In this document: positions 53,263 through 64,000 of the stretch, piece after piece
Layout: every line of letters starts with the position of its first letter
Position numbering within the stretch: the first letter of the stretch is position 1
From: Paenibacillus xylaniclasticus
Lineage (GTDB): Bacteria; Bacillota; Bacilli; Paenibacillales; Paenibacillaceae
DNA length: 64,000 bases
Direction: 5' to 3'
NCBI RefSeq assembly: GCF_004001065.1
Contig: NZ_BIML01000003.1
Location: forward strand, 248,001 to 312,000
The notes under the pieces: model-generated
What the model was told of the DNA's origin: nothing
The model's input: the letters and a program-made list of their open reading frames with translations, nothing else
The model's database searches: none
Program-made: the position numbers and the translations under genes

Positions 53263-53465
53263 TGGGAGTTAGAGTACAGCAGCTTGGCCCCAACAAATCC
53301 GCCTGCTACGCTCCAACCCGCCAATGAGTTGAAACGCGTTAAATCCAATTGACGTTTAGCCGCCCGATAAACCGCCAGTCTGTATGCCAACAGAATCCCG
53401 AGCGCGATCATCAGTCCATATCCATAAATCGTGACTGGACCGATTTTAATTAACTCGTTATACAT
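53253..53465 (-). pseudogene. lgt: Truncated prolipoprotein diacylglyceryl transferase (N-terminal fragment)
   Basis: The first ~65 residues of an Lgt are present: MYNELIKIGPVTIYGYGLMI, AYRLAVYRAAKRQL and SLAGWSVAGGFVGAKLLY, the opening helices and the GGxxGAxLLY loop. After that the frame runs into SNSHCQ and a stop. A full Lgt has ~260-280 residues with the His-Gly and Arg motifs, all missing. GGGGAG precedes the ATG. A deletion joining lgt to the thi promoter would explain the layout. It cannot be active; a complete lgt must exist elsewhere. Confidence 0.88.
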
Positions 53466-56029
<2,564 letters not shown>

Positions 56030-56058
56030 TCGATTCGCTGAAGCTTACTGCATCGAAT

Positions 56059-56093
56059 GAGTGACTCTTAGGCACTAGCCCTTTGGGTCACTC
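56059..56093 (+). terminator. Possible terminator of katG
   Basis: Stem gagtgac / gtcactc with a loop of 21 bases, 29 bases after the stop. The T-tract is poor, so the call is weak. Confidence 0.4.
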
Positions 56094-56247
56094 TCCCCTT
56101 CGCTCAGGAAAAGCTGTTGGTCAGCATCACTATGGTCCGTGTATGTAAACGATTTTGCTCAGCAGCCAGAAAGCTTCATTCCCTTCTCCTGAGTGGAAGG
56201 GATAGTGGACAAAAGGCATCATTGGCACTACAGTTGTCAAATAAAAA

Positions 56248-56280
56248 AGCAGCTTCACATCGCGTATGTGCAAGCTGCTT
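56248..56280 (-). terminator. Intrinsic terminator of the Fe/phosphonate-type ABC operon
   Basis: On the minus strand aagcagctt and cacat pair with atgtg and aagctgctt with small bulges, followed by six Ts. The stem includes the stop codon of the last binding-protein gene. Confidence 0.88.
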
Positions 56281-57301
56281 AATCTTTCTTATAGACTTCG
56301 TGAAGCCATTTGTTTATCAGCCGTTCCCGGTTGCTGCCGGACCAATTAATGTCATAAGGTATGACATTAATTGACTCGAGCGCGATAGCCTCTTTAGGAG
56401 ACTTGGCATCCTTGTTCGTCAACAACTGATAATTACCGACCTGCTTCCCCAGCTCCTGAGCCTGCTTGGTCAGCGCCCAGTCGACAAACTTCTTCGCTTC
56501 CTCCATATTGGGACCATTCTTAATAATAGCAACTCCGCCAATCTCATATCCCGTACCTTCTTTAGGGAAAGAGATGACGATATCCTGAAACCCTTCCTTA
56601 TAGAACTTGATCGCATCATGTGAGAAGGCAATCGCAGTCCCAACTTCGCGCATGCCTGCCGCTCTCCCCGATAAGCTGCCAGAGGTCGTATACGTCGGGC
56701 TTTGCTCGTTCAGCTTACGCAGATATTGGAAAGCCTTATCCTCACCGTACAACTGAACGAGCGTCGAAATAACGGTATACCCTGTTCCAGATGAATGGGG
56801 CGACCCCATTGCAAGCATCCCTCTATATTCTGGTTTCAATAGATCGTCCCAGGAATCTGGAGCGTTCAAGCCCATCTGCTGAAGCCATTTCTTATTGGAT
56901 ACAAATGCAACGGAGCCAATATATATACCGGTCCAATACCCGTCTGGATCTTTATATTCCGTATCGATCAATCGCGCGTTCAACGATTCGTAAGGCTCCA
57001 GAAGACCTTCGAGCTTCGCTTGCACGAAGGTGTCTCCCGTTCCGCCAAACCATACGCTGGCTATCGGATTATCCTTCTGCTTCCGAATACGCTCCAGCAC
57101 TTCGCCGGCAGACATCCTCGCATAGGAGACCTTAATACCGGTCTCCTTCTGAAAGGTTTCAATTGCTTTTATAGCATGATCCTCATACAAGCCTGCATAA
57201 ATGACAAGCGATCCATTCGATTTCCCGCTGCTGCAGGAGGTAGTGGCGAATATTGTAATTGCCAGCATCAGAAGGACTATAGAAAACCGCTTCCGAATCA
57301 T
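56279..57301 (-). CDS. ABC transporter substrate-binding lipoprotein, Fe3+/phosphonate class (second copy)
   Basis: Lipobox TTSCSSGK after the signal peptide. The fold is that of Fe3+- and aminoethylphosphonate-binding proteins: LVIYAGLYEDHAIKAIETFQ, GEVLERIRKQKDNPIASVWF, DGYWTGIYIGSVAFVSNKKW and FPKEGTGYEIGGVAIIKNGP. It closely resembles the protein at 60105-61160 along its whole length, so it is a paralogue. It is the last gene of the operon. Ligand uncertain: ferric iron or a phosphonate. Confidence 0.85.
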   Translation of the reverse strand: MIRKRFSIVLLMLAITIFATTSCSSGKSNGSLVIYAGLYEDHAIKAIETFQKETGIKVSYARMSAGEVLERIRKQKDNPIASVWFGGTGDTFVQAKLEGLLEPYESLNARLIDTEYKDPDGYWTGIYIGSVAFVSNKKWLQQMGLNAPDSWDDLLKPEYRGMLAMGSPHSSGTGYTVISTLVQLYGEDKAFQYLRKLNEQSPTYTTSGSLSGRAAGMREVGTAIAFSHDAIKFYKEGFQDIVISFPKEGTGYEIGGVAIIKNGPNMEEAKKFVDWALTKQAQELGKQVGNYQLLTNKDAKSPKEAIALESINVIPYDINWSGSNRERLINKWLHEVYKKD

Positions 57302-57331
57302 AGCTGACGACCTCCCACTTTCTACACTACA

Positions 57332-58405
57332 CTACGAGTTAGCAGGTATGACGTGGAGAGAATGCTCCGCAAATTGCAGCGACACAGAAGAGCCTACAGC
57401 GAAGGTCTCTTCAAAAATCGGGTTAGGCACCGAAATTTGAATGATCTGCCCTTCGTATTCGACCTCATAATCCTGGTTTTGTCCCATAAATACGCTTTTT
57501 CGAACGATGCCTACGTGACTGGTTCCTTTCGTCAGCGTAATGGCTTCCGGTCTTATGACAACCGTAACTTTATCATTCACTTTAAAACCGGTACGTTTAA
57601 CCTTCAGATCTCCGGAGCTCGTATGCACGACAATATGGTCCGCTTCTACAGCTCGTACCGTTCCATCTACGAAATTCGCAGTTCCGATAAAATCAGCAAC
57701 GAATCTTGTCTGAGGGCGTTGATAAATTTCAATAGGGCTGCCGACTTGCTCAATCTTCCCTTTATTCATAACAATAACAAGGTCGCTCATGCTCATCGCT
57801 TCGCTTTGATCATGCGTAACATAGATCGCGGTAATACCGATTTGCTGTTGAATACGGCGAATTTCGTCACGCATGACGACACGAAGCTTAGCATCGAGAT
57901 TGGACAGCGGTTCGTCGAATAAAAGGACACCAGGCTCCATTACGAGTGCACGAGCCAGGGCAACACGCTGCTGTTGTCCGCCGGACAGCTGGGAAGGTGT
58001 ACGCTCCTTATATTCTTGCAAATTCATAATTTTTAATACATCATTAACTTTCTTTACGATTTCATCCTTCGAGAGCCTTTTAATCTTCAAACCATAGGCA
58101 ACATTCTCGAAGATATTCATGTGCGGGAATAATGCATACGATTGGAATACCATCGTGCAATCGCGCTGATTCGGAGGAATATCGTTTACTTTCTCATTGC
58201 CGAAATAAATGTCGCCTTCCGAAATTTCCTCAAAGCCCGCAACCATGCGAAGAGTCGTAGTTTTGCCGCAGCCAGACGGTCCAAGCAGCGTAACGAATTT
58301 CCCTGCTTCGATCTCAAGGTTGACGTCTTTGACGGCATAGTTTTTAGTGCCTTTATCCGATCCGTAAGATTTATTAACGCCCCTTAAGCTAACTGTCTTT
58401 GCCAT
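57332..58405 (-). CDS. ABC transporter ATP-binding protein, Fe3+/phosphonate class
   Basis: ATPase of the importer. Walker A is [16 protein letters not shown], signature [15 protein letters not shown], Walker [13 protein letters not shown]; a TOBE-type C-terminal domain follows ([19 protein letters not shown]). I chose the ATG at 58405 because GGGGGAG precedes it; its first base is the last base of the permease stop (TAATG coupling). 357 residues is normal. FbpC-like and PhnT-like proteins look alike. Confidence 0.9.
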   Translation of the reverse strand: MAKTVSLRGVNKSYGSDKGTKNYAVKDVNLEIEAGKFVTLLGPSGCGKTTTLRMVAGFEEISEGDIYFGNEKVNDIPPNQRDCTMVFQSYALFPHMNIFENVAYGLKIKRLSKDEIVKKVNDVLKIMNLQEYKERTPSQLSGGQQQRVALARALVMEPGVLLFDEPLSNLDAKLRVVMRDEIRRIQQQIGITAIYVTHDQSEAMSMSDLVIVMNKGKIEQVGSPIEIYQRPQTRFVADFIGTANFVDGTVRAVEADHIVVHTSSGDLKVKRTGFKVNDKVTVVIRPEAITLTKGTSHVGIVRKSVFMGQNQDYEVEYEGQIIQISVPNPIFEETFAVGSSVSLQFAEHSLHVIPANS

Positions 58406-60063
58406 TAATAGCTCCCCCTTTTCGTGCCGCTGAGCCATTTCACTAGCATATTCAGCAATACTAATGCAATAGCCATAATAATGATCAGAATCGTACAATA
58501 GGCGCTTGCAACACCGATCCGCCCATTCTCAACCTGAGCCATAATCGAGGCGGTAATGAGATTGTACTTCGCGGAGATGAGGAAGATTACAGCACTCATC
58601 GCCGTCATACTCTTAACAAAGCTGTTGACCAGACCGTTGAAGAAGGCCGATTTAATAAGCGGCAGCACAACGCTGGTAAATACTTTTGCCCGGCCTGCAC
58701 CCAAATTCGTTGCAGCCTCTTCAATACTTGGATCAATCTGCTGCAGCGCCGTTACGCCGGAGCGAATACCTACCGGCAACGCACGAACGACGAACGCGGC
58801 CACAATGATGATACCTGTACCGGTCAATGCAAGCGGTGCTTTGTTGAAGGCCAGGATGTATCCGATACCGATTACAGTACCTGGTACCGCAATGGATAGC
58901 ATACTGACGACCTCAAGAGTCTTCTTGCCTCTAAATTTCGTACGAACAATTAAGTAAGCAAAGATCATGCCCAGCAAGCCTGCAATTGGTGTTGCGATAA
59001 CGGCCAGCTTAAGCGTATCAAACACAGCTTTTTGTCCCAGATCGAATACATATTTGTAGTGATCCACCGTAAAGCTGTTATCGACACCCCACAGCTTGAT
59101 GAAAGATCCTACTGGTACTAGCGCGTAGAACGCAATAACGACTACGGAGACAACCATGCTGGAAATGAACAGAGCCGTTTTGGCAGGACCGCTCTCGATC
59201 ATTCTCCGTTGACCAGTTGGTTTACCCGTTACCGTTACATAGCTTTTCTTACCAACCCAGAAATTCTGAATAATGTAAACTAAAATCGTAATCGTTAGCA
59301 GCAGCATAGCCAGTGCGGCGCCTGCTTGCATATTGTAACTACCTACAGCCTGCAAATAAATTTCACGTGCTACAGTGGAATAGTTACCGCCGATTGTCAT
59401 CGGGTTACCGAAATCCGCGAGCGATTGGACAAAGACGAGCAGGAATGCGTTAGCAATGCCTGGCACGGAAAGCGGAAGCGTAACCGATACGAAGGTTTTC
59501 CATTTGCTGGCACCCATATTTTGACTCGCTTCTTCAAGCGAAGGGCTAATCGAACGCAACAGTCCGGACAGGGTAAGGAATGCAATTGGGAAGAAGCTTA
59601 GCGTCTGTACAAGTACCAGACCGTGCAGCCCGTATATATTCGCATTCTCCAGTCCGAGCAGATGTTTAGTTATTAATCCTTGCTTACCTAACAGCAGCAT
59701 TGCAGATAGAGCGATTACAAATGGTGGTGAAATAACCGGTAAAATTGCGATTGCATTAAACAGCTTTTTAAACGGAATTTTCACATAAGCAAATGTATAA
59801 GCGAACATATAAGCGATGACTGTAGACAAAGTAGCCGAGATAGCTGCGAGTACCAAAGAGTTGGTCAGGGAGCGTGAAAGCCCCCCGCCCGACAACACTC
59901 TTTTGTACCCATCCATCCCGAATTGCCCATCATTCGTCATGAAGCTAGCTTTCGTAATTTGATATAATGGGAATACGATAAAGACAATTAAGCAGAGCGA
60001 TACCAACACGATTAAGATCGGCAGGAGCGGCTCTCGCTTGAATCTCTTGTACATCGTGCTCAT
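58405..60063 (-). CDS. Fused double-domain ABC permease, Fe3+/phosphonate class
   Basis: One 552-residue chain that carries both membrane halves of the importer, as in FbpB and PhnU-type proteins. Two EAA loops are present: EEASQNMGASKWKTFVSVTLP in the first half and EEAATNLGAGRAKVFTSVVLP in the second. About twelve membrane helices are predicted. It lies 41 bases after the first binding-protein gene, with AAAGGAG before the ATG. Confidence 0.92.
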   Translation of the reverse strand: MSTMYKRFKREPLLPILIVLVSLCLIVFIVFPLYQITKASFMTNDGQFGMDGYKRVLSGGGLSRSLTNSLVLAAISATLSTVIAYMFAYTFAYVKIPFKKLFNAIAILPVISPPFVIALSAMLLLGKQGLITKHLLGLENANIYGLHGLVLVQTLSFFPIAFLTLSGLLRSISPSLEEASQNMGASKWKTFVSVTLPLSVPGIANAFLLVFVQSLADFGNPMTIGGNYSTVAREIYLQAVGSYNMQAGAALAMLLLTITILVYIIQNFWVGKKSYVTVTGKPTGQRRMIESGPAKTALFISSMVVSVVVIAFYALVPVGSFIKLWGVDNSFTVDHYKYVFDLGQKAVFDTLKLAVIATPIAGLLGMIFAYLIVRTKFRGKKTLEVVSMLSIAVPGTVIGIGYILAFNKAPLALTGTGIIIVAAFVVRALPVGIRSGVTALQQIDPSIEEAATNLGAGRAKVFTSVVLPLIKSAFFNGLVNSFVKSMTAMSAVIFLISAKYNLITASIMAQVENGRIGVASAYCTILIIIMAIALVLLNMLVKWLSGTKRGSY

Positions 60064-60104
60064 TCAAGCTTCTCTCCTTTCGGGACGGTGGGAATGAAAA
60101 GATA

Positions 60105-61160
60105 TTATTTACTTACTTCTGCATTCCATTTATCGATCAGACGTTGACGCTGTGCACCTGCATCCTTAATGTCATAGTCAACGAGTTTGATTTTAGTCAA
60201 ATCAACTGCTTGTTCCGGACCAACAGCGTTAGGGTTCGTCAGGTTTTGGAAGCTGCCTACTGTTTTACCAAGCTCTTGTGCGGAAGTTCCAAGCGACCAG
60301 TCAACGAACGCTTTAGCAAGCTCTTGGTTTTTCGAGTTCTTAATAATACCGATCGAGCCCGTCTCATAACCTGTACCCTCTTCTGGGAACGTCATAATGA
60401 GGTTGTCGTAGCCTTCTTCTTGGTATTTAATAATGTCATGTGCGAACAGAATGCCTACGCCAGCTTCTCCCAAGCCAACCATACGTCCTGGAGCGGAGCC
60501 GCTTGTCGTATATTGCTGTACTTGCGGATGCAGCTTTTTCAAGTAATCAAAGCCTTTTTCCTCATCGCCTAGAACCTTCAGAATGCTGTAGATCGTCGTA
60601 TATGCCGTACCCGAGGATGCTGGGGAGGCCATTACGATCTCGCCTTTCAGCTTAGGATCAAGCAGGTCTTCCCAAGAATCTGGAGCTTCAAGACCGTTCT
60701 TCTCAAGGAATTGTTTGTTAGATGCAATGCCTACTGCACCTACGTATACGCCAGTCCAATATCCGTCTGGATCTTTATATTTCGGATCAATAACTTCGGC
60801 AACTGGCGATTTATAAGCTTCCAGCAGACCTTCCTCTGTAGCTTGTACGAACGTATCGGCAGGTCCGCCATACCATACGCTTGCCTGCGGGTTATCCTTC
60901 TCTGCACGGACTTTAGCCAGAATCTCACCTGCGGACATCCGAATCATTTCTGCTTTAATGCCCGTTTCCTTCGTGAAGAGCTCAATTGCCTTCAAGGCAT
61001 GATCTTCTTGGAAACCAACATATACGGTCAACTTACCGTCCAGCTTCTTCTCGGATCCCGACTCGTTCGAATCGTCCTTCGTTGCATTCGAGCCGCAACC
61101 TGTGAACAATGCTGCTGTAAGGGCGAGTACTGCCACCTTACCGATCCATGATTTTTTCAT
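60105..61160 (-). CDS. ABC transporter substrate-binding lipoprotein, Fe3+/phosphonate class (first copy)
   Basis: Lipobox LFTGCGSN after the signal peptide. The fold reads LTVYVGFQEDHALKAIELFT, AGEILAKVRAEKDNPQASVW, DGYWTGVYVGAVGIASNKQF and PEEGTGYETGSIGIIKNSKN. It is the first gene of the operon and is highly similar to the product of 56279-57301. A cre-like site at 61206-61219 lies about 46 bases upstream. The likely ligands are ferric iron or a phosphonate. Confidence 0.88.
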   Translation of the reverse strand: MKKSWIGKVAVLALTAALFTGCGSNATKDDSNESGSEKKLDGKLTVYVGFQEDHALKAIELFTKETGIKAEMIRMSAGEILAKVRAEKDNPQASVWYGGPADTFVQATEEGLLEAYKSPVAEVIDPKYKDPDGYWTGVYVGAVGIASNKQFLEKNGLEAPDSWEDLLDPKLKGEIVMASPASSGTAYTTIYSILKVLGDEEKGFDYLKKLHPQVQQYTTSGSAPGRMVGLGEAGVGILFAHDIIKYQEEGYDNLIMTFPEEGTGYETGSIGIIKNSKNQELAKAFVDWSLGTSAQELGKTVGSFQNLTNPNAVGPEQAVDLTKIKLVDYDIKDAGAQRQRLIDKWNAEVSK

Positions 61161-61205
61161 TGCTGTGTGACCTCCTCTTTATGTTTGGAACAGTTTTTAT
61201 TATAT

Positions 61206-61219
61206 TGGTTACGTTTACA
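61206..61219 (-). promoter_or_regulatory. Candidate cre site upstream of the Fe/phosphonate-type operon
   Basis: TGTAAACGTAACCA on the minus strand matches 13 of 14 positions of the Bacillus cre consensus. Just upstream, ttttgccg / cggcaaaa at 61237-61259 forms a stem with no following T-tract in either direction, perhaps an operator. Confidence 0.4.
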
Positions 61220-61279
61220 CAAGCGTTAGATTAACGTTTTGCCGTTTGCTTCGGCAAAAAAATATACAAAAAAAATAGA

Positions 61280-61296
61280 CTGCCTCAGCAGTCCAT
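61280..61296 (-). terminator. Terminator of the PTS operon
   Basis: On the minus strand GACTGC pairs with GCAGTC over TGAG, followed by TATTTTTTTTG, about 20 bases past the EIIC stop. Confidence 0.85.
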
Positions 61297-61315
61297 CACA
61301 CCTATAACTTATCGC

Positions 61316-62590
61316 CTATATAAACCAACGTACAATCATATGAATAATAATACCGACTACAGAGTAATCGAGATCGGCGAAGGTCACTCTCAAGTAGCCT
61401 AAGTTAGACAACAGAGGTACGAGAAATACCGGCATTAAGCTAAGAACAAAACCATGCAGCAATGAGGCAATAACGAGTCCTCTCTTGCCACCCATATGAT
61501 AGGCAATTACACCGGCTGCGCCCCCCGAGAAGAAGTTCGGAATAACGCCTGGAATAATAACCGTATATTGCAGCTGCAGCATAACAATCATAGCCCCTAA
61601 CCCGCCAGCAAAGCTGAGCAGAAATCCCGTTACGGCAGCAATCGGCGCATAACTGAACAATACAGGAGAATCAAGCGCGGGAATAGCCCCCGGCACGATC
61701 CGATCTGAAATCCCTTTGAAGGCAGGCACAATTTCCGAAAGCATCATTCTTACGCCCGCTAGTACGATATAACAGCCTCCGGCAAACCAGGTAGCTTGAA
61801 TAATCGACTCCACAATATAATGATGTCCTCCGAACATGCCTTCAATGCTTCCGGATGAAGAGAAGACACTTGCGATCGCAAAGAGTAAGAAAGTAAAGAC
61901 GAAAATAACGACCATATGGTCTTGAAACAAGCCGCTTAATTTCGTCTTCTTCAGCTCCCGAGGCTTCTCCTGTTTTCTTGACCTAAAGAAGGAACTGATG
62001 AAGCCGGCCAGCAAATAGCCCGTACTGTTAAATTGAGCGATTGCCAGTTGATTCCCGCTGATTACTTTACGCACATAAACCTGTGATAGCATTGGCGCGG
62101 CTGTCATGCTCAATGCTAACACAATTCCACCAATCAGCATCGTCTGCCATGTTCCGAACGCACTTGACAGCAGCAATGAAGCAAGCATAGCAGACATGAA
62201 CAGCACCTGATGTCCAGCTAGAAAAATATATTTAACAGGCGTGAACCTTGCGATTAACAAGTGTAGAATCATTCCGACCATCATAATGACTGCGATTTCC
62301 TCGCCATAATTCATTTGAGCCATCGCGGTAATCGTTTCATTATGAGGGATTATGCCGATAATCTGAAAGCTGTTCTGGATTACGGCTGACATATTAGACA
62401 GAGACGAGCCAGTCTCGTTGGCACCAATTTGCATAATTTTAAAGCCAAGCATCGTCTTAATCGTGCCGCTTAATATTTTCTGGGCAGACTGCCTCTGCAG
62501 CAGCAGCCCAACTAGAGCAATAAACCCCAGCATCAATGCTGGCTCGCCTAATAAGCCATTATGAAACCATTGCGATGGATTCATCCTCAT
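61316..62590 (-). CDS. PTS EIIC, ascorbate (UlaA) type
   Basis: Membrane channel of a sugar phosphotransferase system, 424 residues and about ten helices. It matches the UlaA family: ALVGLLLQRQSAQKILSGTI, GFKIMQIGANETGSSLSNMS, FLAGHQVLFMSAMLASLLLS and VIIPGVIPNFFSGGAAGVIA. It follows the EIIB gene by 4 bases. No separate EIIA gene is in the window; the regulator's EIIA-like domain or a gene beyond the edge may serve. Ascorbate is the family's usual substrate. Confidence 0.88.
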   Translation of the reverse strand: MRMNPSQWFHNGLLGEPALMLGFIALVGLLLQRQSAQKILSGTIKTMLGFKIMQIGANETGSSLSNMSAVIQNSFQIIGIIPHNETITAMAQMNYGEEIAVIMMVGMILHLLIARFTPVKYIFLAGHQVLFMSAMLASLLLSSAFGTWQTMLIGGIVLALSMTAAPMLSQVYVRKVISGNQLAIAQFNSTGYLLAGFISSFFRSRKQEKPRELKKTKLSGLFQDHMVVIFVFTFLLFAIASVFSSSGSIEGMFGGHHYIVESIIQATWFAGGCYIVLAGVRMMLSEIVPAFKGISDRIVPGAIPALDSPVLFSYAPIAAVTGFLLSFAGGLGAMIVMLQLQYTVIIPGVIPNFFSGGAAGVIAYHMGGKRGLVIASLLHGFVLSLMPVFLVPLLSNLGYLRVTFADLDYSVVGIIIHMIVRWFI

Positions 62591-62594
62591 TCAC

Positions 62595-62894
62595 CTATTC
62601 TGTTTCAGACAGCCACTTCAGAAACACCTTGCTATTCATCAGCTCATGCTTCAAGTATTGGCGATCCATAATATCATCCAGTCCAATTATTTCCTTATCG
62701 TCAGCGACCTCAATGGAATCCATAATGTAGGATGAACAAACGATAAGCTTTGCATTATGCGCTCTCAGTGATGTAACGTCAGTATGCTCGACAACAACCT
62801 CGAGGCCCAACTCCCTCATCAGCGCCTCAATATTTAAACGAATCATAAGGCTAGTCCCTAGACCGCTGTTACAGGCAACAACAATTTGTTTCAT
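62595..62894 (-). CDS. PTS EIIB, lactose/galactitol/ascorbate class
   Basis: Small cytoplasmic phosphocarrier of 99 residues. The phospho-cysteine is Cys8 in VVACNSGLGTSLMIRL, the P-loop-like EIIB motif. It overlaps the regulator gene by 4 bases (ATGA) and precedes the EIIC gene by 4 bases. Confidence 0.92.
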   Translation of the reverse strand: MKQIVVACNSGLGTSLMIRLNIEALMRELGLEVVVEHTDVTSLRAHNAKLIVCSSYIMDSIEVADDKEIIGLDDIMDRQYLKHELMNSKVFLKWLSETE

Positions 62895-64000
62895 TGGACC
62901 TCCCTCTTATGCAAACGCTCCCAAATTTCATTTGCGTCCATCGCAGTCCGCAAGCAGCTCATGAATTCGGCATCATTAAGAGCTTCAAGCAAAGTACTTA
63001 GTGCAGCAATATGCCTCTCCTTATCTATAGCAGCAAGTATAATCATGAGCCACACCGGATGCTTAGATGGTCCAAATAATATTGGCTCTTTAAAGGTTAC
63101 AAGACTGAATGCCGTCTGCATTACATCCTCCGGCATATAGGCATGCGGGAAGTATACGCCTTCGTGAATGAGAAAGGAGTGCTTATTACTATTAACCATA
63201 TCGACAAGCTTCTGCTCATAATGAATGCCTGAGGCACCTCGATCTATCAATAATTGGCTTCCATATCTAAGCGCGGCTTCCCAGTCATTCGAATCGATCT
63301 GCAGCTTAATGGATGATACAGGGAGCAGCTCGACTAATGAATTCGCTGACTCGTTGTCACCCACGCTTCCTCCTTGTAGAAAGAACAATAAATCCTCTAC
63401 CAGCTTATTGCGATTATGAATAGAAGCATTCCGTTCGATAATCTTAATCATACTATTTACCGACTGAATCGCCAGCGCCGTCACATTCTCACCCTTATAA
63501 GGGAGACCGAAATAATCCGCTATGTTACGCTGATCTTTGGCTGTCAGCAGCGGAGACACCTTCAGCCAAGGAATAGGAAGCGAATGGCCGATATCAACGG
63601 TAGACAGCACTGCATCCGTATCGAATGCCGTCAATTCAACTGCATCCTTATACGAGCATGTCCTTACGACCTCAAGCTGCGGAAAAATAAAGGACAACCT
63701 CTGCTTAATCAGCGCCGAGGTGCCGACTCCCGAGCCGCATACAATAATCACCCGTTTGTTAACATTCATCACCTGCGGTACAATACCGCTCGCAACATGA
63801 AGCAGGATGTAGCCAATTTCATCCCGTCCGAACGAGATGGACATGCTTCTAATGACCTCGTTCACAACGCGTTCCAAAATGTTAAGAAGTGAGCCATACT
63901 GCTGCTCCAATTGCGCTAGCAGCGGATTCTTGGACTGGAGATTAAATTTGGCCCGGTATACTGCTGGCTTCAAGTGGATCGCCAGACCTTGAATAACCTG
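62891..64000 (-). CDS. PTS-regulated transcription regulator (PRD, EIIB-like and EIIA-like domains), N-terminus outside window
   Basis: C-terminal part of a MtlR/LicR-type activator. At the window edge the frame is inside a PRD domain (QVIQGLAIHLKPAVYRAKFN, DEIGYILLHVASGI). Next is an EIIB-like domain with VIIVCGSGVGTSALIKQRL and its Cys, and then an EIIA (fructose/mannitol-type) domain with HEGVYFPHAYMPEDV and the predicted phospho-His. The open frame continues beyond base 64000; the first in-frame TTG is at 63973 but is not the true start. DNA-binding helices lie outside the window. It overlaps EIIB by 4 bases and probably senses the PTS sugar. Confidence 0.9.
   Translation of the reverse strand, partial: QVIQGLAIHLKPAVYRAKFNLQSKNPLLAQLEQQYGSLLNILERVVNEVIRSMSISFGRDEIGYILLHVASGIVPQVMNVNKRVIIVCGSGVGTSALIKQRLSFIFPQLEVVRTCSYKDAVELTAFDTDAVLSTVDIGHSLPIPWLKVSPLLTAKDQRNIADYFGLPYKGENVTALAIQSVNSMIKIIERNASIHNRNKLVEDLLFFLQGGSVGDNESANSLVELLPVSSIKLQIDSNDWEAALRYGSQLLIDRGASGIHYEQKLVDMVNSNKHSFLIHEGVYFPHAYMPEDVMQTAFSLVTFKEPILFGPSKHPVWLMIILAAIDKERHIAALSTLLEALNDAEFMSCLRTAMDANEIWERLHKREVQ

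Overview
The window reads as a low-to-mid GC Gram-positive chromosome, most likely Paenibacillus or a close relative. The pointers are three YesM/YesN-type kinase and AraC-family response-regulator sets tied to sugar ABC transporters, an Lpl-type sugar importer, FabV, a PerR-like box at ahpC and katG, a TPP riboswitch on a ylmB-tenA-thiZXY operon, strong AGGAGG-type ribosome sites, and intrinsic terminators behind most operons. I see no rRNA, tRNA, CRISPR array, insertion sequence or prophage. Most genes are on the minus strand.

Layout. 1-3.3 kb: manganese pyrophosphatase (cut by the window edge), a GH25 muramidase and FabV enoyl-ACP reductase. 3.3-11.4 kb: a xylose-type ABC importer (xylH, xylG, xylF) followed by its probable sensor, a sugar-binding lipoprotein-like protein, a LytS/YesM kinase and a YesN regulator. 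11.4-20.3 kb: a second sugar island, with regulator-kinase-regulator and then a solute-binding protein and two permeases. 20.5-25.3 kb: NucB nuclease fused to an Excalibur domain, a NIF3 protein, a cupin, a GH43 glycosidase and a protein I do not recognise. 25.4-29.1 kb: assimilatory sulfite reductase cysJ-cysI. 29.5-30.7 kb: a decayed two-component system. 30.9-37.1 kb: a SleB-like hydrolase, a DinB protein, ahpC-ahpF, and a GntR regulator divergent from an HPP membrane protein.

37.2-48.4 kb is the most unusual region. It is a ten-gene minus-strand operon combining an AprA-like flavoprotein with an in-frame stop, a two-cluster ferredoxin, two HpaB-type flavin monooxygenase homologues, an SsuABC-like transporter with two binding proteins, and a YcnI/YcnJ copper pair. 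It is preceded by a leader with two terminator-like hairpins. The best guess is oxidative uptake and breakdown of an organosulfur or similar small aromatic or sulfonated substrate; no function is proven from the sequence.

48.4-53.3 kb: a thiamine-precursor salvage operon (ylmB, tenA, thiZ, thiX, thiY) under a TPP riboswitch, with a truncated lgt just upstream. 53.8-56.0 kb: katG. 56.2-61.2 kb: an Fe3+/phosphonate-type ABC importer with two paralogous binding proteins. 61.3-64.0 kb: an ascorbate-type PTS (EIIC, EIIB) with a PRD-EIIB-EIIA regulator that runs off the window.

How the parts work together: oxidative defence (ahpCF, katG) shares one PerR-like operator; sulfur metabolism is represented by cysJI and the candidate organosulfur operon; plant-polysaccharide use is represented by two sensor-coupled sugar importers, a GH43 enzyme and a PTS.
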